The notes beneath the pieces are model-generated. The model saw only the letters and a program-made list of their open reading frames with translations. It did not search any database and was not told the DNA's origin. The translations under genes and the position numbers were made by a program. From positions 1 to 64,000 of the forward strand of contig JABFQO010000003.1 of NCBI GenBank assembly GCA_019685575.1: DNA of 64,000 bases. Direction: 5' to 3'. This document shows, piece by piece, positions 10,071 to 17,837 of this stretch. The stretch is from Candidatus Bathyarchaeota archaeon A05DMB-4. GTDB taxonomy: Archaea; Thermoproteota; Bathyarchaeia; Bathyarchaeales; SOJC01. Each line of letters starts with the position of its first letter. Within the stretch, counting starts at the first letter, position 1.

Positions 10071-10596
10071 AACCCTACCATCACGGGAAATGGCGTTAAG
10101 TCTTCTTAAAAAAAGTGGCTGTTCAAGAATCGTGATCCAACACTGCAAAAACGTCTCAAAACTCGCGGTTAGAATCGCCAAAATTCTTCAAAAGAAAGGG
10201 TACATTGTTGATTTGAGGCTTGTCGAGATAGGAGCACTCTTGCACGACATCGGCCGCTCAAAAACCCACAGCGTGCATCACGCAATCGCAGGTGCAGAAA
10301 TCGCCAGATCATTTGCCTTACCAGAACCTATAGTTCGAATTATTGAACGACACGTTGGCGCGGGCATACCAAAGGCTGAGGCAAAGATGTTAGGGTGGCC
10401 CGAAAAAAATTACATGCCTGAAACTTTGGAAGAAAAAATAGTAACGTACGCAGACAAACTTATTGAAGGCACAAAAAGAGTCGACATTGAAGAAACAATT
10501 GCAAAAACATCCGAAAAACTTGGAAAAAAGCATCCGGCAACTGCGCGATTACGAACGATTCAAAAGGAATTCGAATCTTTGCTCGGTGAGTTTTGA
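10063..10596 (+). CDS. HD-domain phosphohydrolase (TIGR00295-like)
   Basis: The metal-binding HD motif is in IGALLHDIGRSKTHS; preceding VIQHCKNVSKLAVRIAKIL supplies the first His, and IERHVGAGI and VTYADKLIEG the later ligands. 177 residues. Probably a nucleotide or phosphoester hydrolase; the substrate is unknown. It overlaps tfe upstream and the next gene downstream (4 bases), so the three form one operon. Confidence 0.85.
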   Translation: MSETLPSREMALSLLKKSGCSRIVIQHCKNVSKLAVRIAKILQKKGYIVDLRLVEIGALLHDIGRSKTHSVHHAIAGAEIARSFALPEPIVRIIERHVGAGIPKAEAKMLGWPEKNYMPETLEEKIVTYADKLIEGTKRVDIEETIAKTSEKLGKKHPATARLRTIQKEFESLLGEF

Positions 10597-11354
10597 TGCC
10601 CACCGTGACTTTATTTGAAAAATTATATGGAGATTCATCGGTTAAATCTGTCGAGGCTAAACTGCAAGCGATTTGCGGGGATCTCAAAGTCCTCATCCAC
10701 GCTGAGACCACCGTGCGAGGCTGGATTCGCGTCAATATCGAAGGCGAAGATGAAGTAGCGGCGATAAGTTTGGTTGAGAAACAGTTTGGATTAGCGCCTA
10801 CGGATGCTACTCAGGTAAAAGAAGGCTTTGTTTACCGTGGGAAAATAGTTTATTCGCAAGGTAACTCTGCAGAAATGTACGTTGACTTGGGCGTGTTTTT
10901 CCCTTCATCCCTAGCCGCTTTTATTTCGCTACAACATTTACAAGCCCAACTCGTTGACGGCCGAAAAATGCCTCTTCAACGAATTGCCAAGCTTTTCTGC
11001 CTTCTCGACAATTTTCCTCTGGAAGTTCTAATAAAATATGCGGAACCGTCACAAAGACGTTTTTTGGCAGAATTAAGCGAAAAACAAATTATGTTATTTA
11101 ATGATTGGATAAATTCAAATCTTGAAAGAGTTATCGTTTTAGGTGCATTTTTTGAAAAAGTCGAAAACGCCGTAAAAGAATCGGGGCATTTCCGTGATGT
11201 AGTGGAAGTGGAAAGTTTAGGTTTACTCGAACAAAGCATCGTTTGTAAAGTAGGAACCGATGCCGCTGGGTTAATTCCTAAAATCGGAAAGAGGCTCCCA
11301 AGAACAGTGCTCGGCGTTTTTTCACCGAAAGAAATTATGCGCTATGCGGTTTGA
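10593..11354 (+). CDS. archaeal conserved protein, DUF2110-like
   Basis: 253 residues without transmembrane segments. It resembles the archaeal DUF2110 group, whose genes often sit near transcription and translation genes. A central stretch (VYRGKIVYSQGNSAEMYVD) and the C-terminus (VGTDAAGLIPKIGKRLP) look like small beta-barrels that could bind nucleic acid, but that is inference. Last gene of the tfe operon, overlapping the HD gene by 4 bases. Confidence 0.55.
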   Translation: MMPTVTLFEKLYGDSSVKSVEAKLQAICGDLKVLIHAETTVRGWIRVNIEGEDEVAAISLVEKQFGLAPTDATQVKEGFVYRGKIVYSQGNSAEMYVDLGVFFPSSLAAFISLQHLQAQLVDGRKMPLQRIAKLFCLLDNFPLEVLIKYAEPSQRRFLAELSEKQIMLFNDWINSNLERVIVLGAFFEKVENAVKESGHFRDVVEVESLGLLEQSIVCKVGTDAAGLIPKIGKRLPRTVLGVFSPKEIMRYAV

Positions 11355-11458
11355 TTTGGGTTACTGTTACTTGTATCTTTCTCTTCTCTTTTGGCGTTTT
11401 TTCTTTTGCTTTCGCATGCGTTTCTTTTTCCATTTCGCTCGGATAGTTCCATCTCCTT

Positions 11459-12076
11459 CTATTCTATTGTGGCATGTTTTGCCTTCAGTTCTTTTTCCGT
11501 CTTCTTAAGCGCATACATAAGCTCCACAACAAGGCTGTCAAGGAAAATCATACAATTATTCTCAAACATACTGCCCAACGGCGTTATTGATTCTTTTTCG
11601 CCGATAATTTGTCTCGCCATGTAATCCTCTTCTTTCGGCCAGCCAGTTTTAGTTCTGCCACCTATACACACGACGTGATCCGCAATTTTCCCAAGAGAAG
11701 ACTTCTCATAAGACGTGATTGCGGCGACTTTCGCTCCGATTTCTTTTGCCGCCATGCTCGCGGTTACTACCATTTTTGTTTCGCCCGTACCTGAGATGGC
11801 TATAACAAGATCTCCTTCTTCAGCCGCCGGCGTGATGGTTTCACCTATGAAGTATACATTGAGCCCTAAATTCATTAGACGCAACGCGAAGGACCTGCCG
11901 ACGAATCCGCTTCTGCCCATGCCAATGACAAAGATTTTTTTGTTTTTAGAGTTAACCAGCATCTCTATGAGTTTTTCTACGCTTTCTGGGTCAAGAGTTT
12001 CAATGGCTCTGCTTGCGCCTGATATGATTTCTTCCGCTGCCGCCTTCAACCATTTCAAATTTTTCACGCTCTGCAA
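11459..12076 (-). CDS. hxlB: 6-phospho-3-hexuloisomerase (SIS domain)
   Basis: Interconverts hexulose 6-phosphate and fructose 6-phosphate, the second step of the ribulose monophosphate route; in archaea this route mainly supplies pentoses or handles formaldehyde. The SIS fold is clear: IFVIGMGRSGFVGRSFALRL, AISGTGETKMV, AAITSYEKSSLGKIADHVV. The C-terminal LGSMFENNCMIFLDSLVV is typical of the family. 205 residues. No hexulose phosphate synthase gene lies nearby; the only other formaldehyde-related gene in the window is the Fae fusion at 34-35 kb. Confidence 0.9.
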   Translation of the reverse strand: MQSVKNLKWLKAAAEEIISGASRAIETLDPESVEKLIEMLVNSKNKKIFVIGMGRSGFVGRSFALRLMNLGLNVYFIGETITPAAEEGDLVIAISGTGETKMVVTASMAAKEIGAKVAAITSYEKSSLGKIADHVVCIGGRTKTGWPKEEDYMARQIIGEKESITPLGSMFENNCMIFLDSLVVELMYALKKTEKELKAKHATIE

Positions 12077-12125
12077 GAAGGCAATAGCGGGTATCTTGTT
12101 AAAAATCTTGTGGTAAAAGATGTTT

Positions 12126-12815
12126 TTATGAAAGCAACATTTGTCTGCCCTTGTTTACCTCTGGTTTGTACGGAGCGTCGAGGGTTTTAACTATTTTTTC
12201 GGCTTTTGTCCTTCCTACACCCTTTACTGTAGAAAGCTCTGCGACTGAAGCAGCAAAAACTTTTCGAACTGACTGAAAATGCTCTAAAAGTCTCTTGGCA
12301 AGTACAGGTCCAAGTCCAGGCAAGCTTGCGACTAGGTGAACTTGTGTTTTCTCAATCGATGTGCTCTTGGGTTTTTTATGCACGAAGGGAATGCTAGGAG
12401 GTATTTTGTTTTTTCGTTTCGCTAGACTATGGATGAGCTGTGCGGTTTGTTCTGCATCTGGTGTGAAAAACACGTTGACATTATACATAAACATGAGAGA
12501 AGTTAATGCGCCCCAGAAAGCGCCGGGCTTCTCCATTCTTTTTACAGTTAACGGCAATTCGCCTTCGACGATGAGCACGGGACGAAAGTAGCGCTCGCTT
12601 AAGCGTCGAATCTGGTCAAACAGTCGCCCAGAGTAGAGAGATTTCAGAAAATCACTCTCTTGTTTACGCTCTATTGCACATTCTGGCGAAACCACATAAT
12701 CAGCCACTTCAAGAAGGCGCGGTTCCACTTGTAAACCAAGGTTTTTCAAGAAACGGGGTACACGAGAGTTTTTCTCTCTTTCATCAACTATTACTCTTAA
12801 CGTTCCTTCCTTCAA
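12126..12815 (-). CDS. XPF/ERCC4-type structure-specific endonuclease, short archaeal form
   Basis: Cuts branched DNA (flaps, forks) in repair. The nuclease motif is IERKQESDFLKSL (ERK-x3-D), with VIVDEREKNSRVP before it. Tandem helix-hairpin-helix motifs follow (VASLPGLGPVLAKRLLEHF and LSTVKGVGRTKAEKIVKTL). At 229 residues it has no helicase part, as in crenarchaeal XPF, which works with PCNA. Starts with TTG at 12815. Confidence 0.93.
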   Translation of the reverse strand: MKEGTLRVIVDEREKNSRVPRFLKNLGLQVEPRLLEVADYVVSPECAIERKQESDFLKSLYSGRLFDQIRRLSERYFRPVLIVEGELPLTVKRMEKPGAFWGALTSLMFMYNVNVFFTPDAEQTAQLIHSLAKRKNKIPPSIPFVHKKPKSTSIEKTQVHLVASLPGLGPVLAKRLLEHFQSVRKVFAASVAELSTVKGVGRTKAEKIVKTLDAPYKPEVNKGRQMLLS

Positions 12816-12845
12816 TCAGTTTCATCTCCAACTGATAGCCAAGAT

Positions 12846-13634
12846 TTAATGACTAATTAAGCTTGTAAGCGACGGAATGGAAAGGTAAAGGCGAACATAG
12901 ACGGCTATGATTAACATGACTATTGTTAACGTTATGAGAATGTAATCGCCCTTTCTCACTTTCAACTCGTAAAGGTTGGTTCGTTTTTTGATTGCGCCCC
13001 AAGCTTTTGACTCCATCGCTTCGGCGAGTTCAAGGCTTCGTCGGATGGCGCTTACTATTAAGGGGATGAGTATGGGAATGTAGTTTCTGATTCTTTTCAA
13101 AAAGTTGCCTTTCTCTAATTCTAGCCCTCTTGCTTTCTGTGCGTCCATAATCGTCTGCGCTTCTTCTGCCAAAACTGGAACGAACCGCACTGCAGTCGTG
13201 AAGGCAAAGCAAAACTCGTAAGGTATGTGGCTTTGTTCGAGAGCAAGACCAAGATGATCTGGAGAAGTTGTGAGGAAAAAGATGGAAAATGACTCGACAA
13301 GCACCACAAAACGCAAGGTCAACGCAATCGCGTTCTCCAAAATCCACGGAGCGAGTTGATAGCCTCCATAAATGTAGGAAAAAACGAGGTTAGTTACGAA
13401 GATTATCGTAGCAAGAAAAGCCGCGCCTCTCATAGAACGAATCCATTCTCTTTGCACCTTTGCCACAAGGACTATTGGAATGTGGGCGAAAAACAAAACG
13501 ACTAACACAAGAAATTCGTTGAACATAATGGCAACGGCAAAGATTACGATAACAAAAATGAACTTGATTCTTGGGTCTAAATTATGAATTGGTGTTGAAA
13601 TTTTTCGAAATTGGAAGCCGCTGAACATGCTCAT
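12846..13634 (-). CDS. ecfT: ECF transporter transmembrane component EcfT
   Basis: Membrane scaffold that couples two ATPases to a vitamin- or metal-binding S subunit. 262 residues with hydrophobic segments around residues 28-60, 70-100, 120-150 and near the C-terminus (YILITLTIVMLIIAVYVRLY). The first Ala-Arg-Gly coupling motif is in DAQKARGLELE; the second is altered to SKAWGA. It overlaps ecfA by 4 bases and is the last gene of a three-gene operon. Confidence 0.9.
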   Translation of the reverse strand: MSMFSGFQFRKISTPIHNLDPRIKFIFVIVIFAVAIMFNEFLVLVVLFFAHIPIVLVAKVQREWIRSMRGAAFLATIIFVTNLVFSYIYGGYQLAPWILENAIALTLRFVVLVESFSIFFLTTSPDHLGLALEQSHIPYEFCFAFTTAVRFVPVLAEEAQTIMDAQKARGLELEKGNFLKRIRNYIPILIPLIVSAIRRSLELAEAMESKAWGAIKKRTNLYELKVRKGDYILITLTIVMLIIAVYVRLYLSIPSLTSLISH

Positions 13635-14455
13635 TTGCGTCTCGCCTCCAAACGTTTGAGCAGCACATCTCGGGCTTGGTAGACATCGATTATGTTAGCT
13701 GGGAAACCTAAATCCGAAAGTTGAAGAAAGATCTGAGAGATTTGCGGAGGTACTATGGAAGCCTTGGTTAAAAGTGCTTCGTCAGTGAGAATCTTTTCAG
13801 CCAACCCATCTGCCACAATTTTTCCTTCCGACATTAACACGACGCGAGGGTTACTTTCTGCCACGAATTCAACATCGTGCGTGACCACCACCACTGTTTT
13901 ACCTTGGGTATTGAGCTGAACAATAAATTGGCGAAGCTTTTCTTTCTGTCGATGGTCTTGCCCAATGGTAGGCTCGTCTAAAACAACCGTTTTTGGATCC
14001 CATGCAAGAACAGACGCTAAGGCAACACGTTTGCGTTCTCCTCCGCTTAACAAAAAAGGCGAAGTTTGACGGTATTTCGTAAGGTCAAGAAGGTTAAGCG
14101 CCCAATCAACACGTTTTTTAATGAGCGACTCTTCGAACCCGAAGTTGCGAAGGCCGAAGGCGATTTCTTCTTCCACGCTTTCGCAGAAAAGTTGGTGGTC
14201 AGGATTTTGAAAAACAAACCCAACGTTTCGGGCAAGTTTTGCGACGCTTGTTTCTCGTGTGTTGATGCTGTCGACTAAAACTTCGCCTTTTGTGGGTTTT
14301 AATAAACCATTAAAATGCTTTACGAGTGTTGTTTTTCCCGCGCCGTTTTGCCCCATGATTGCCACGAACTCGCCATCATTAATCAGCAGTGACACGCCTT
14401 TTAATGCTTCAACTCCGTTCGGGTATGTAAAGTAAACGTCTTTTGTTTCAATCAT
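13631..14455 (-). CDS. ECF transporter ATPase (EcfA1-type)
   Basis: 274-residue ABC ATPase. Walker A GQNGAGKTTLVKHF, Q-loop VFQNPDHQLF, signature LLSGGERKRVALA, Walker B TVVLDEPTIGQD, switch His in VVTHDVEFV. The Q-loop with NPDHQLF is typical of ECF ATPases. It overlaps its sister ATPase by 8 bases. Confidence 0.92.
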   Translation of the reverse strand: MIETKDVYFTYPNGVEALKGVSLLINDGEFVAIMGQNGAGKTTLVKHFNGLLKPTKGEVLVDSINTRETSVAKLARNVGFVFQNPDHQLFCESVEEEIAFGLRNFGFEESLIKKRVDWALNLLDLTKYRQTSPFLLSGGERKRVALASVLAWDPKTVVLDEPTIGQDHRQKEKLRQFIVQLNTQGKTVVVVTHDVEFVAESNPRVVLMSEGKIVADGLAEKILTDEALLTKASIVPPQISQIFLQLSDLGFPANIIDVYQARDVLLKRLEARRK

Positions 14456-15296
14456 GCTTTAAGATTCTCCGTAATGCTTTTGCGGCTTCGGCGGAGCTTA
14501 TGGGTACGCTTTTTATGTTTATGCCGTCTTCTTTGAGAATTTGGAAGAGTCTTGTTGCCTTGGGTATGCCTACGCCGATGAGGCGGGCTTCTTCAGAGTT
14601 GAAAATGTCGCGGGGGTTGCCGTCTAAAACCACTTTGCCTTCATCCATGATTATCACGTGGTCAGCGTATTGCGCAGTTAAATCCAATCTGTGTTCAACT
14701 AAAATCACGGTTATGCCAAGTTGTTCATTAAGCTCTGCGATTACTTCGAAAATTTTTTTAGCGGTAAGAGGGTCGAGAAACGATGTGGGCTCGTCGAGTA
14801 TCATTACGTTGGGCTGCATCGCTAGCACGGAGGCGATGGCTACTCGTTGTTGCTGGCCTCCTGAAAGTTCGTGGGGTGCTCTTTCACGGAGTTCGTAAGC
14901 GCCTACGGCTTTTAATGCCCATTCTATCCTCTCTTGCATTTCAGCCCTTGGTGTGCCTAAATTTTCCAAAGCGAACGCTACGTCTTTTTCCACTGACAAT
15001 GCGAAAAGTTGATTTTCTGGGTTTTGAAAAACAAATCCAACGTGCCTTGCGAGTTCGTGGATCTGGTGTTTTGTGACGTCAAGGTTTGCGACGTTTATGG
15101 TGCCGTTTAGTGTGCCAGTGTAGAAGTGTGGGATAAGTCCATTAAAACATCTGCAGAGTGTTGTTTTGCCGCAACCGCTTGGACCTGTGAGGATGACGAA
15201 TTCGCCTTTTTCAATTTTTATTGAAACTTCTCGGATAGATGGCTTGGTTGCGCCTTGGTAGGTGTATGTTAAATCTTTGGTTTCTATGATTGGCAC
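14448..15296 (-). CDS. ECF transporter ATPase (EcfA2-type)
   Basis: 282-residue ABC ATPase, first gene of the operon. Walker A GPSGCGKTTLCRCF, Q-loop VFQNPENQLFALS, signature LSGGQQQRVAIAS, Walker B VMILDEPTSFLD, switch His in LVEHRLDL. The two different ATPases are expected to form a heterodimer. No S component is encoded beside the operon, so several substrates may share the module. Confidence 0.92.
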   Translation of the reverse strand: MPIIETKDLTYTYQGATKPSIREVSIKIEKGEFVILTGPSGCGKTTLCRCFNGLIPHFYTGTLNGTINVANLDVTKHQIHELARHVGFVFQNPENQLFALSVEKDVAFALENLGTPRAEMQERIEWALKAVGAYELRERAPHELSGGQQQRVAIASVLAMQPNVMILDEPTSFLDPLTAKKIFEVIAELNEQLGITVILVEHRLDLTAQYADHVIIMDEGKVVLDGNPRDIFNSEEARLIGVGIPKATRLFQILKEDGINIKSVPISSAEAAKALRRILKHD

Positions 15297-15370
15297 GTTA
15301 ATGTCCTGCCGTTTCAGTTATACGTCATGGCGAAGGTTCTCTCATTTAAGAGTAGCTACCTAAAAAAGGG

Positions 15371-16363
15371 TTAGCTCGCTCCTAATTTCTCCTTCAACAA
15401 ACGAAGGCAACGTTTTAAACCTGTTTCCACGTCGCCCACGCCGTTAACGCCGGCAGATACCGAGTGGCCGCCGCCCATGCCTTGCAGATAATCGCCGAGT
15501 GGTTTTGCGATGTCTCGGCCTAAGTGCACATTGGTTTTCTTGTAAAAATCGCTGGTTGCCCGTAGGCTAATTCTTAAAGTGTCGCCTTTTTGTCCTGCGA
15601 CTACGGCCACGTGGGCGCCGAGGGAGATTAAAGCCCGTGCTGCGGAGGCTTGGTATGCGCTTACGTGGGAAAAAGCGACGATCCATCCGTCAACCTTCAA
15701 AAGTTTAACACGTCTTGCAGCCTTGAGCCTTGCAATTCGTTCTGATTCTTCCATGGGTAAAGAAAGCAGTGAGAGTGATTCTTCGACGTTTACGCCGGCG
15801 GCGATCAGGTCTGCGATTGTTTTGAATGTGGTGGATTTTGCTAAGACGAAATGGCGGGTGTCGAATGCTATGCCGAGGAATAGGGCTTTTGCTGCTTCTG
15901 GTGTTGGTGTTAGTTGTAGGTCTTGGTAGAATTTGTAGATGATTTCGCATGTGGATGCGGCATTTTCGTCTGCGACGCATAGGGTGGCGAGTTTTTCGGT
16001 TTCGGGGTGGCTTGCATGGTGGTCGATTACTATGAGGGGTGCATTTGCGGTTTTTATGCGGTTTGCCCAATCGTCGAGTTGTTGAATGGTGTTGGTGTCA
16101 AGTAGGATTAAAATGTCTGCGTTTTCGATGCGGGGTGATTTGGTTAGTTTTGCTGGGAGATGGTTTAGCAAATGTTTTGATAGGTGGCTTGGTCCTTGTG
16201 CTGCTGCGATTTCGGTTTCTAGTTGTGGGTGTGTTTTTTGGAGTAATCGTGACAGCGCAAATGCTGCGCATACAGCGTCAGGGTCGGCGTTGTGGTGGCA
16301 AAGTAGTGTGGCGAGTTTGGCGTTTTTCTTTTCGATGAGTTCTGTTATTTCTTTGATTTGCAT
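15371..16363 (-). CDS. DHH-family phosphoesterase
   Basis: 330 residues starting at ATG 16363 (MQIKEITELI); the open frame extends further upstream but that part is only the shadow of DUF3194. DHH motifs: CHHNADPDAVCAAFALS, LLDTNTIQQLDD and VIDHHASHPE. The C-terminal DHHA1 region has GMGGGHSVSAG. Related to NrnA-type oligoribonuclease/pAp phosphatases; the exact substrate is not deducible. It overlaps DUF3194 by 19 bases, after prefoldin beta. Confidence 0.9.
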   Translation of the reverse strand: MQIKEITELIEKKNAKLATLLCHHNADPDAVCAAFALSRLLQKTHPQLETEIAAAQGPSHLSKHLLNHLPAKLTKSPRIENADILILLDTNTIQQLDDWANRIKTANAPLIVIDHHASHPETEKLATLCVADENAASTCEIIYKFYQDLQLTPTPEAAKALFLGIAFDTRHFVLAKSTTFKTIADLIAAGVNVEESLSLLSLPMEESERIARLKAARRVKLLKVDGWIVAFSHVSAYQASAARALISLGAHVAVVAGQKGDTLRISLRATSDFYKKTNVHLGRDIAKPLGDYLQGMGGGHSVSAGVNGVGDVETGLKRCLRLLKEKLGAS

Positions 16364-16647
16364 GTGATTTCCTTCAGGTATGTTCTTGCTGCTTCTTGTG
16401 CTCGGTGGGTTGCTTCGTTTGCTAGTTGTTCTAGGTTTGGGTATTCGGTGTTGGGGTTTAGTGAAAGTTCTACGTCGATGTTTACTGTTATTGGTTTTTC
16501 GCCTTCTACTTCGACGGTGATGTTTAACGTTGCGAGTTTTTGTAGGGGGATTTTGGAGGTGATGTATTTGCGGGCTGCGTTTTCCGCCAAGTTGCATAGG
16601 TTTTCTTTTTGTTCTGGGGAAAGTGTGGGCAGCCCGATTTCTTCCAA
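16345..16647 (-). CDS. DUF3194-family archaeal protein
   Basis: A 100-residue small protein of the archaeal DUF3194 group, commonly encoded beside prefoldin beta. It has a helical N-terminus, a beta segment (LATLNITVEVEGEKPITVNI) and a helical C-terminus. Function unknown. It begins 11 bases after prefoldin beta and overlaps the DHH gene, so the three are cotranscribed. Confidence 0.8.
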   Translation of the reverse strand: MEEIGLPTLSPEQKENLCNLAENAARKYITSKIPLQKLATLNITVEVEGEKPITVNIDVELSLNPNTEYPNLEQLANEATHRAQEAARTYLKEITCKSKK

Positions 16648-16658
16648 CGTTTTTTCAC

Positions 16659-17048
16659 CTATGGTGGTGGGGGCGATTCTGTCGGGAAGGAAGAAGTTGG
16701 GGTTAGGTCCTGTTGTAGTTTGGTTTGTAGGTCTTTCATTTGGGTTCTTGTGCGTTCTTCTTGTTTGGCGAGTACGCTGAGCCTTGTGTTTAGGAGTTCT
16801 CTGCGTTCGGTTAGTTCTGTGGTGATTTTGGATTTTTCTGTTTTTACTAGGATGGATCCGACGGATTTGTAGATTGGGCAGTCATCGGCGGTTTTTTGCA
16901 TTTCTTCTAGTGCGGTGTCGATTTCGCCGATTTCGAGTTCGATTTGTTGTTTTTGTGTGATTATGGCTTGTAGTGTTTGTTGTACTTGTTGCAGCCTTAG
17001 TAATCGTTCTTGTACGGGGGCTGGGAGTTTATTTATGTCTTCGGTCAT
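16659..17048 (-). CDS. pfdB: prefoldin subunit beta
   Basis: Jellyfish-shaped chaperone subunit that passes unfolded proteins to the thermosome. Two long coiled-coil helices (VQERLLRLQQVQQTLQAII and ELTERRELLNTRLSVLAKQ) flank the beta hairpin (CPIYKSVGSILVKTEKS). 129 residues with a Pro-rich tail. First gene of the DUF3194-DHH operon. Confidence 0.95.
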   Translation of the reverse strand: MTEDINKLPAPVQERLLRLQQVQQTLQAIITQKQQIELEIGEIDTALEEMQKTADDCPIYKSVGSILVKTEKSKITTELTERRELLNTRLSVLAKQEERTRTQMKDLQTKLQQDLTPTSSFPTESPPPP

Positions 17049-17459
17049 TTTTTTGGTTCCTCAAAACTGTTTGTTCTGCTTTGGTATTTGTGTCGCATTA
17101 ATTAAGTATTTCCGCTAAAAACTTCTTTTCCAGAGGTGTGTGGCTGTGTGCCGCGTTTCTAGGCCCTCTTCCATATATGATCCTATTAGGATCCAAATAT
17201 ACCGCAAATATGAACAGAGAACCACGGGTTCACTTTTAGACCGTGTGGGGTTCGTACGCTTTTCTTTGGTCTAGGTGTCTGTTTTTGAATGGTGGAGTGG
17301 GTGGTTTTTTTGGGTTTTGGTGTTATTGATAGCCTTGGGAAAAAGGACGGGTACTTCTTTTAATTCAGAAATTATAATTTGTATCGAAAATTCAGAAGGG
17401 ATTTATGTCGTTTTCGTTAGAGATTTTGTAACGAAATAATCTTGGTTTGAGGAGTTTCA
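17049..17459. other. intergenic region with a dispersed repeat copy
   Basis: A 411-base gap between divergent genes. It holds a 56-bp repeat copy (17159-17214) followed by a small hairpin GAACC-ACG-GGTTC (about 17219-17231) and a wider inverted repeat TAGACC/GGTCTA (about 17238-17273). I see no protein gene. Confidence 0.6.
17159..17214 (-). repeat. dispersed 56-bp repeat, copy B
   Basis: On the minus strand this copy matches 44074-44129 at 54 of 56 positions by eye, differing only within GGATCC/GAAGCC. Its centre is an inverted repeat, GATCCTA and TAGGATC around one base. It sits in the gap between prefoldin beta and the kinase operon. Confidence 0.8.
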
Positions 17460-17837
17460 TTGCCTAAATCAGATTTCGAAGAGATTCTGCTCGAAGCAAT
17501 AGACGAAGGGTTGTCGTCGTTAGGCGAATCTTCTAAATGGGCAATCTATTTTCATCTAGAAAAAAACTTTAAAATTGAAAAACAACAAATTCCTCAAAAG
17601 ATCCAAGATTTTGCCGAGGCTTTAGAAGAAATTTTTGGGGTAGGTGCCAATTTTCTCGAGATTTTGATCATGAAACGGCTCTACGAAAAGATTGGTGTAA
17701 CCGTTGAATGGCCTGAATCAAAGGAATTTACGTTTTCTGAATTCTTACTCATGGCTAGGCGGGCTTTTCAAAAAAATCAAAATTTCATTTCAACCGTGAC
17801 TATTGAATCGACAGAGGGGGAGAAGGTTAGGGTTTGA
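17460..17837 (+). CDS. hypothetical protein of the histidine-kinase operon
   Basis: 125 residues, TTG start (17460) with GGAG shortly before it. No known domain recognised. It looks mostly helical (AIYFHLEKNFKIEKQQIPQK, FLEILIMKRLYEKIG). Its last codons overlap the start of the large kinase by 4 bases, so it is translationally coupled to it and may be a partner or sensor accessory. Confidence 0.7.
   Translation: MPKSDFEEILLEAIDEGLSSLGESSKWAIYFHLEKNFKIEKQQIPQKIQDFAEALEEIFGVGANFLEILIMKRLYEKIGVTVEWPESKEFTFSEFLLMARRAFQKNQNFISTVTIESTEGEKVRV

Noticed and set aside
16364-16597. N-terminal extension of the DHH protein
   Set aside because: The extension is the antiparallel-free shadow of DUF3194 (same strand, other frame), rich in Arg/Lys/His; a proper ATG start lies at 16363.
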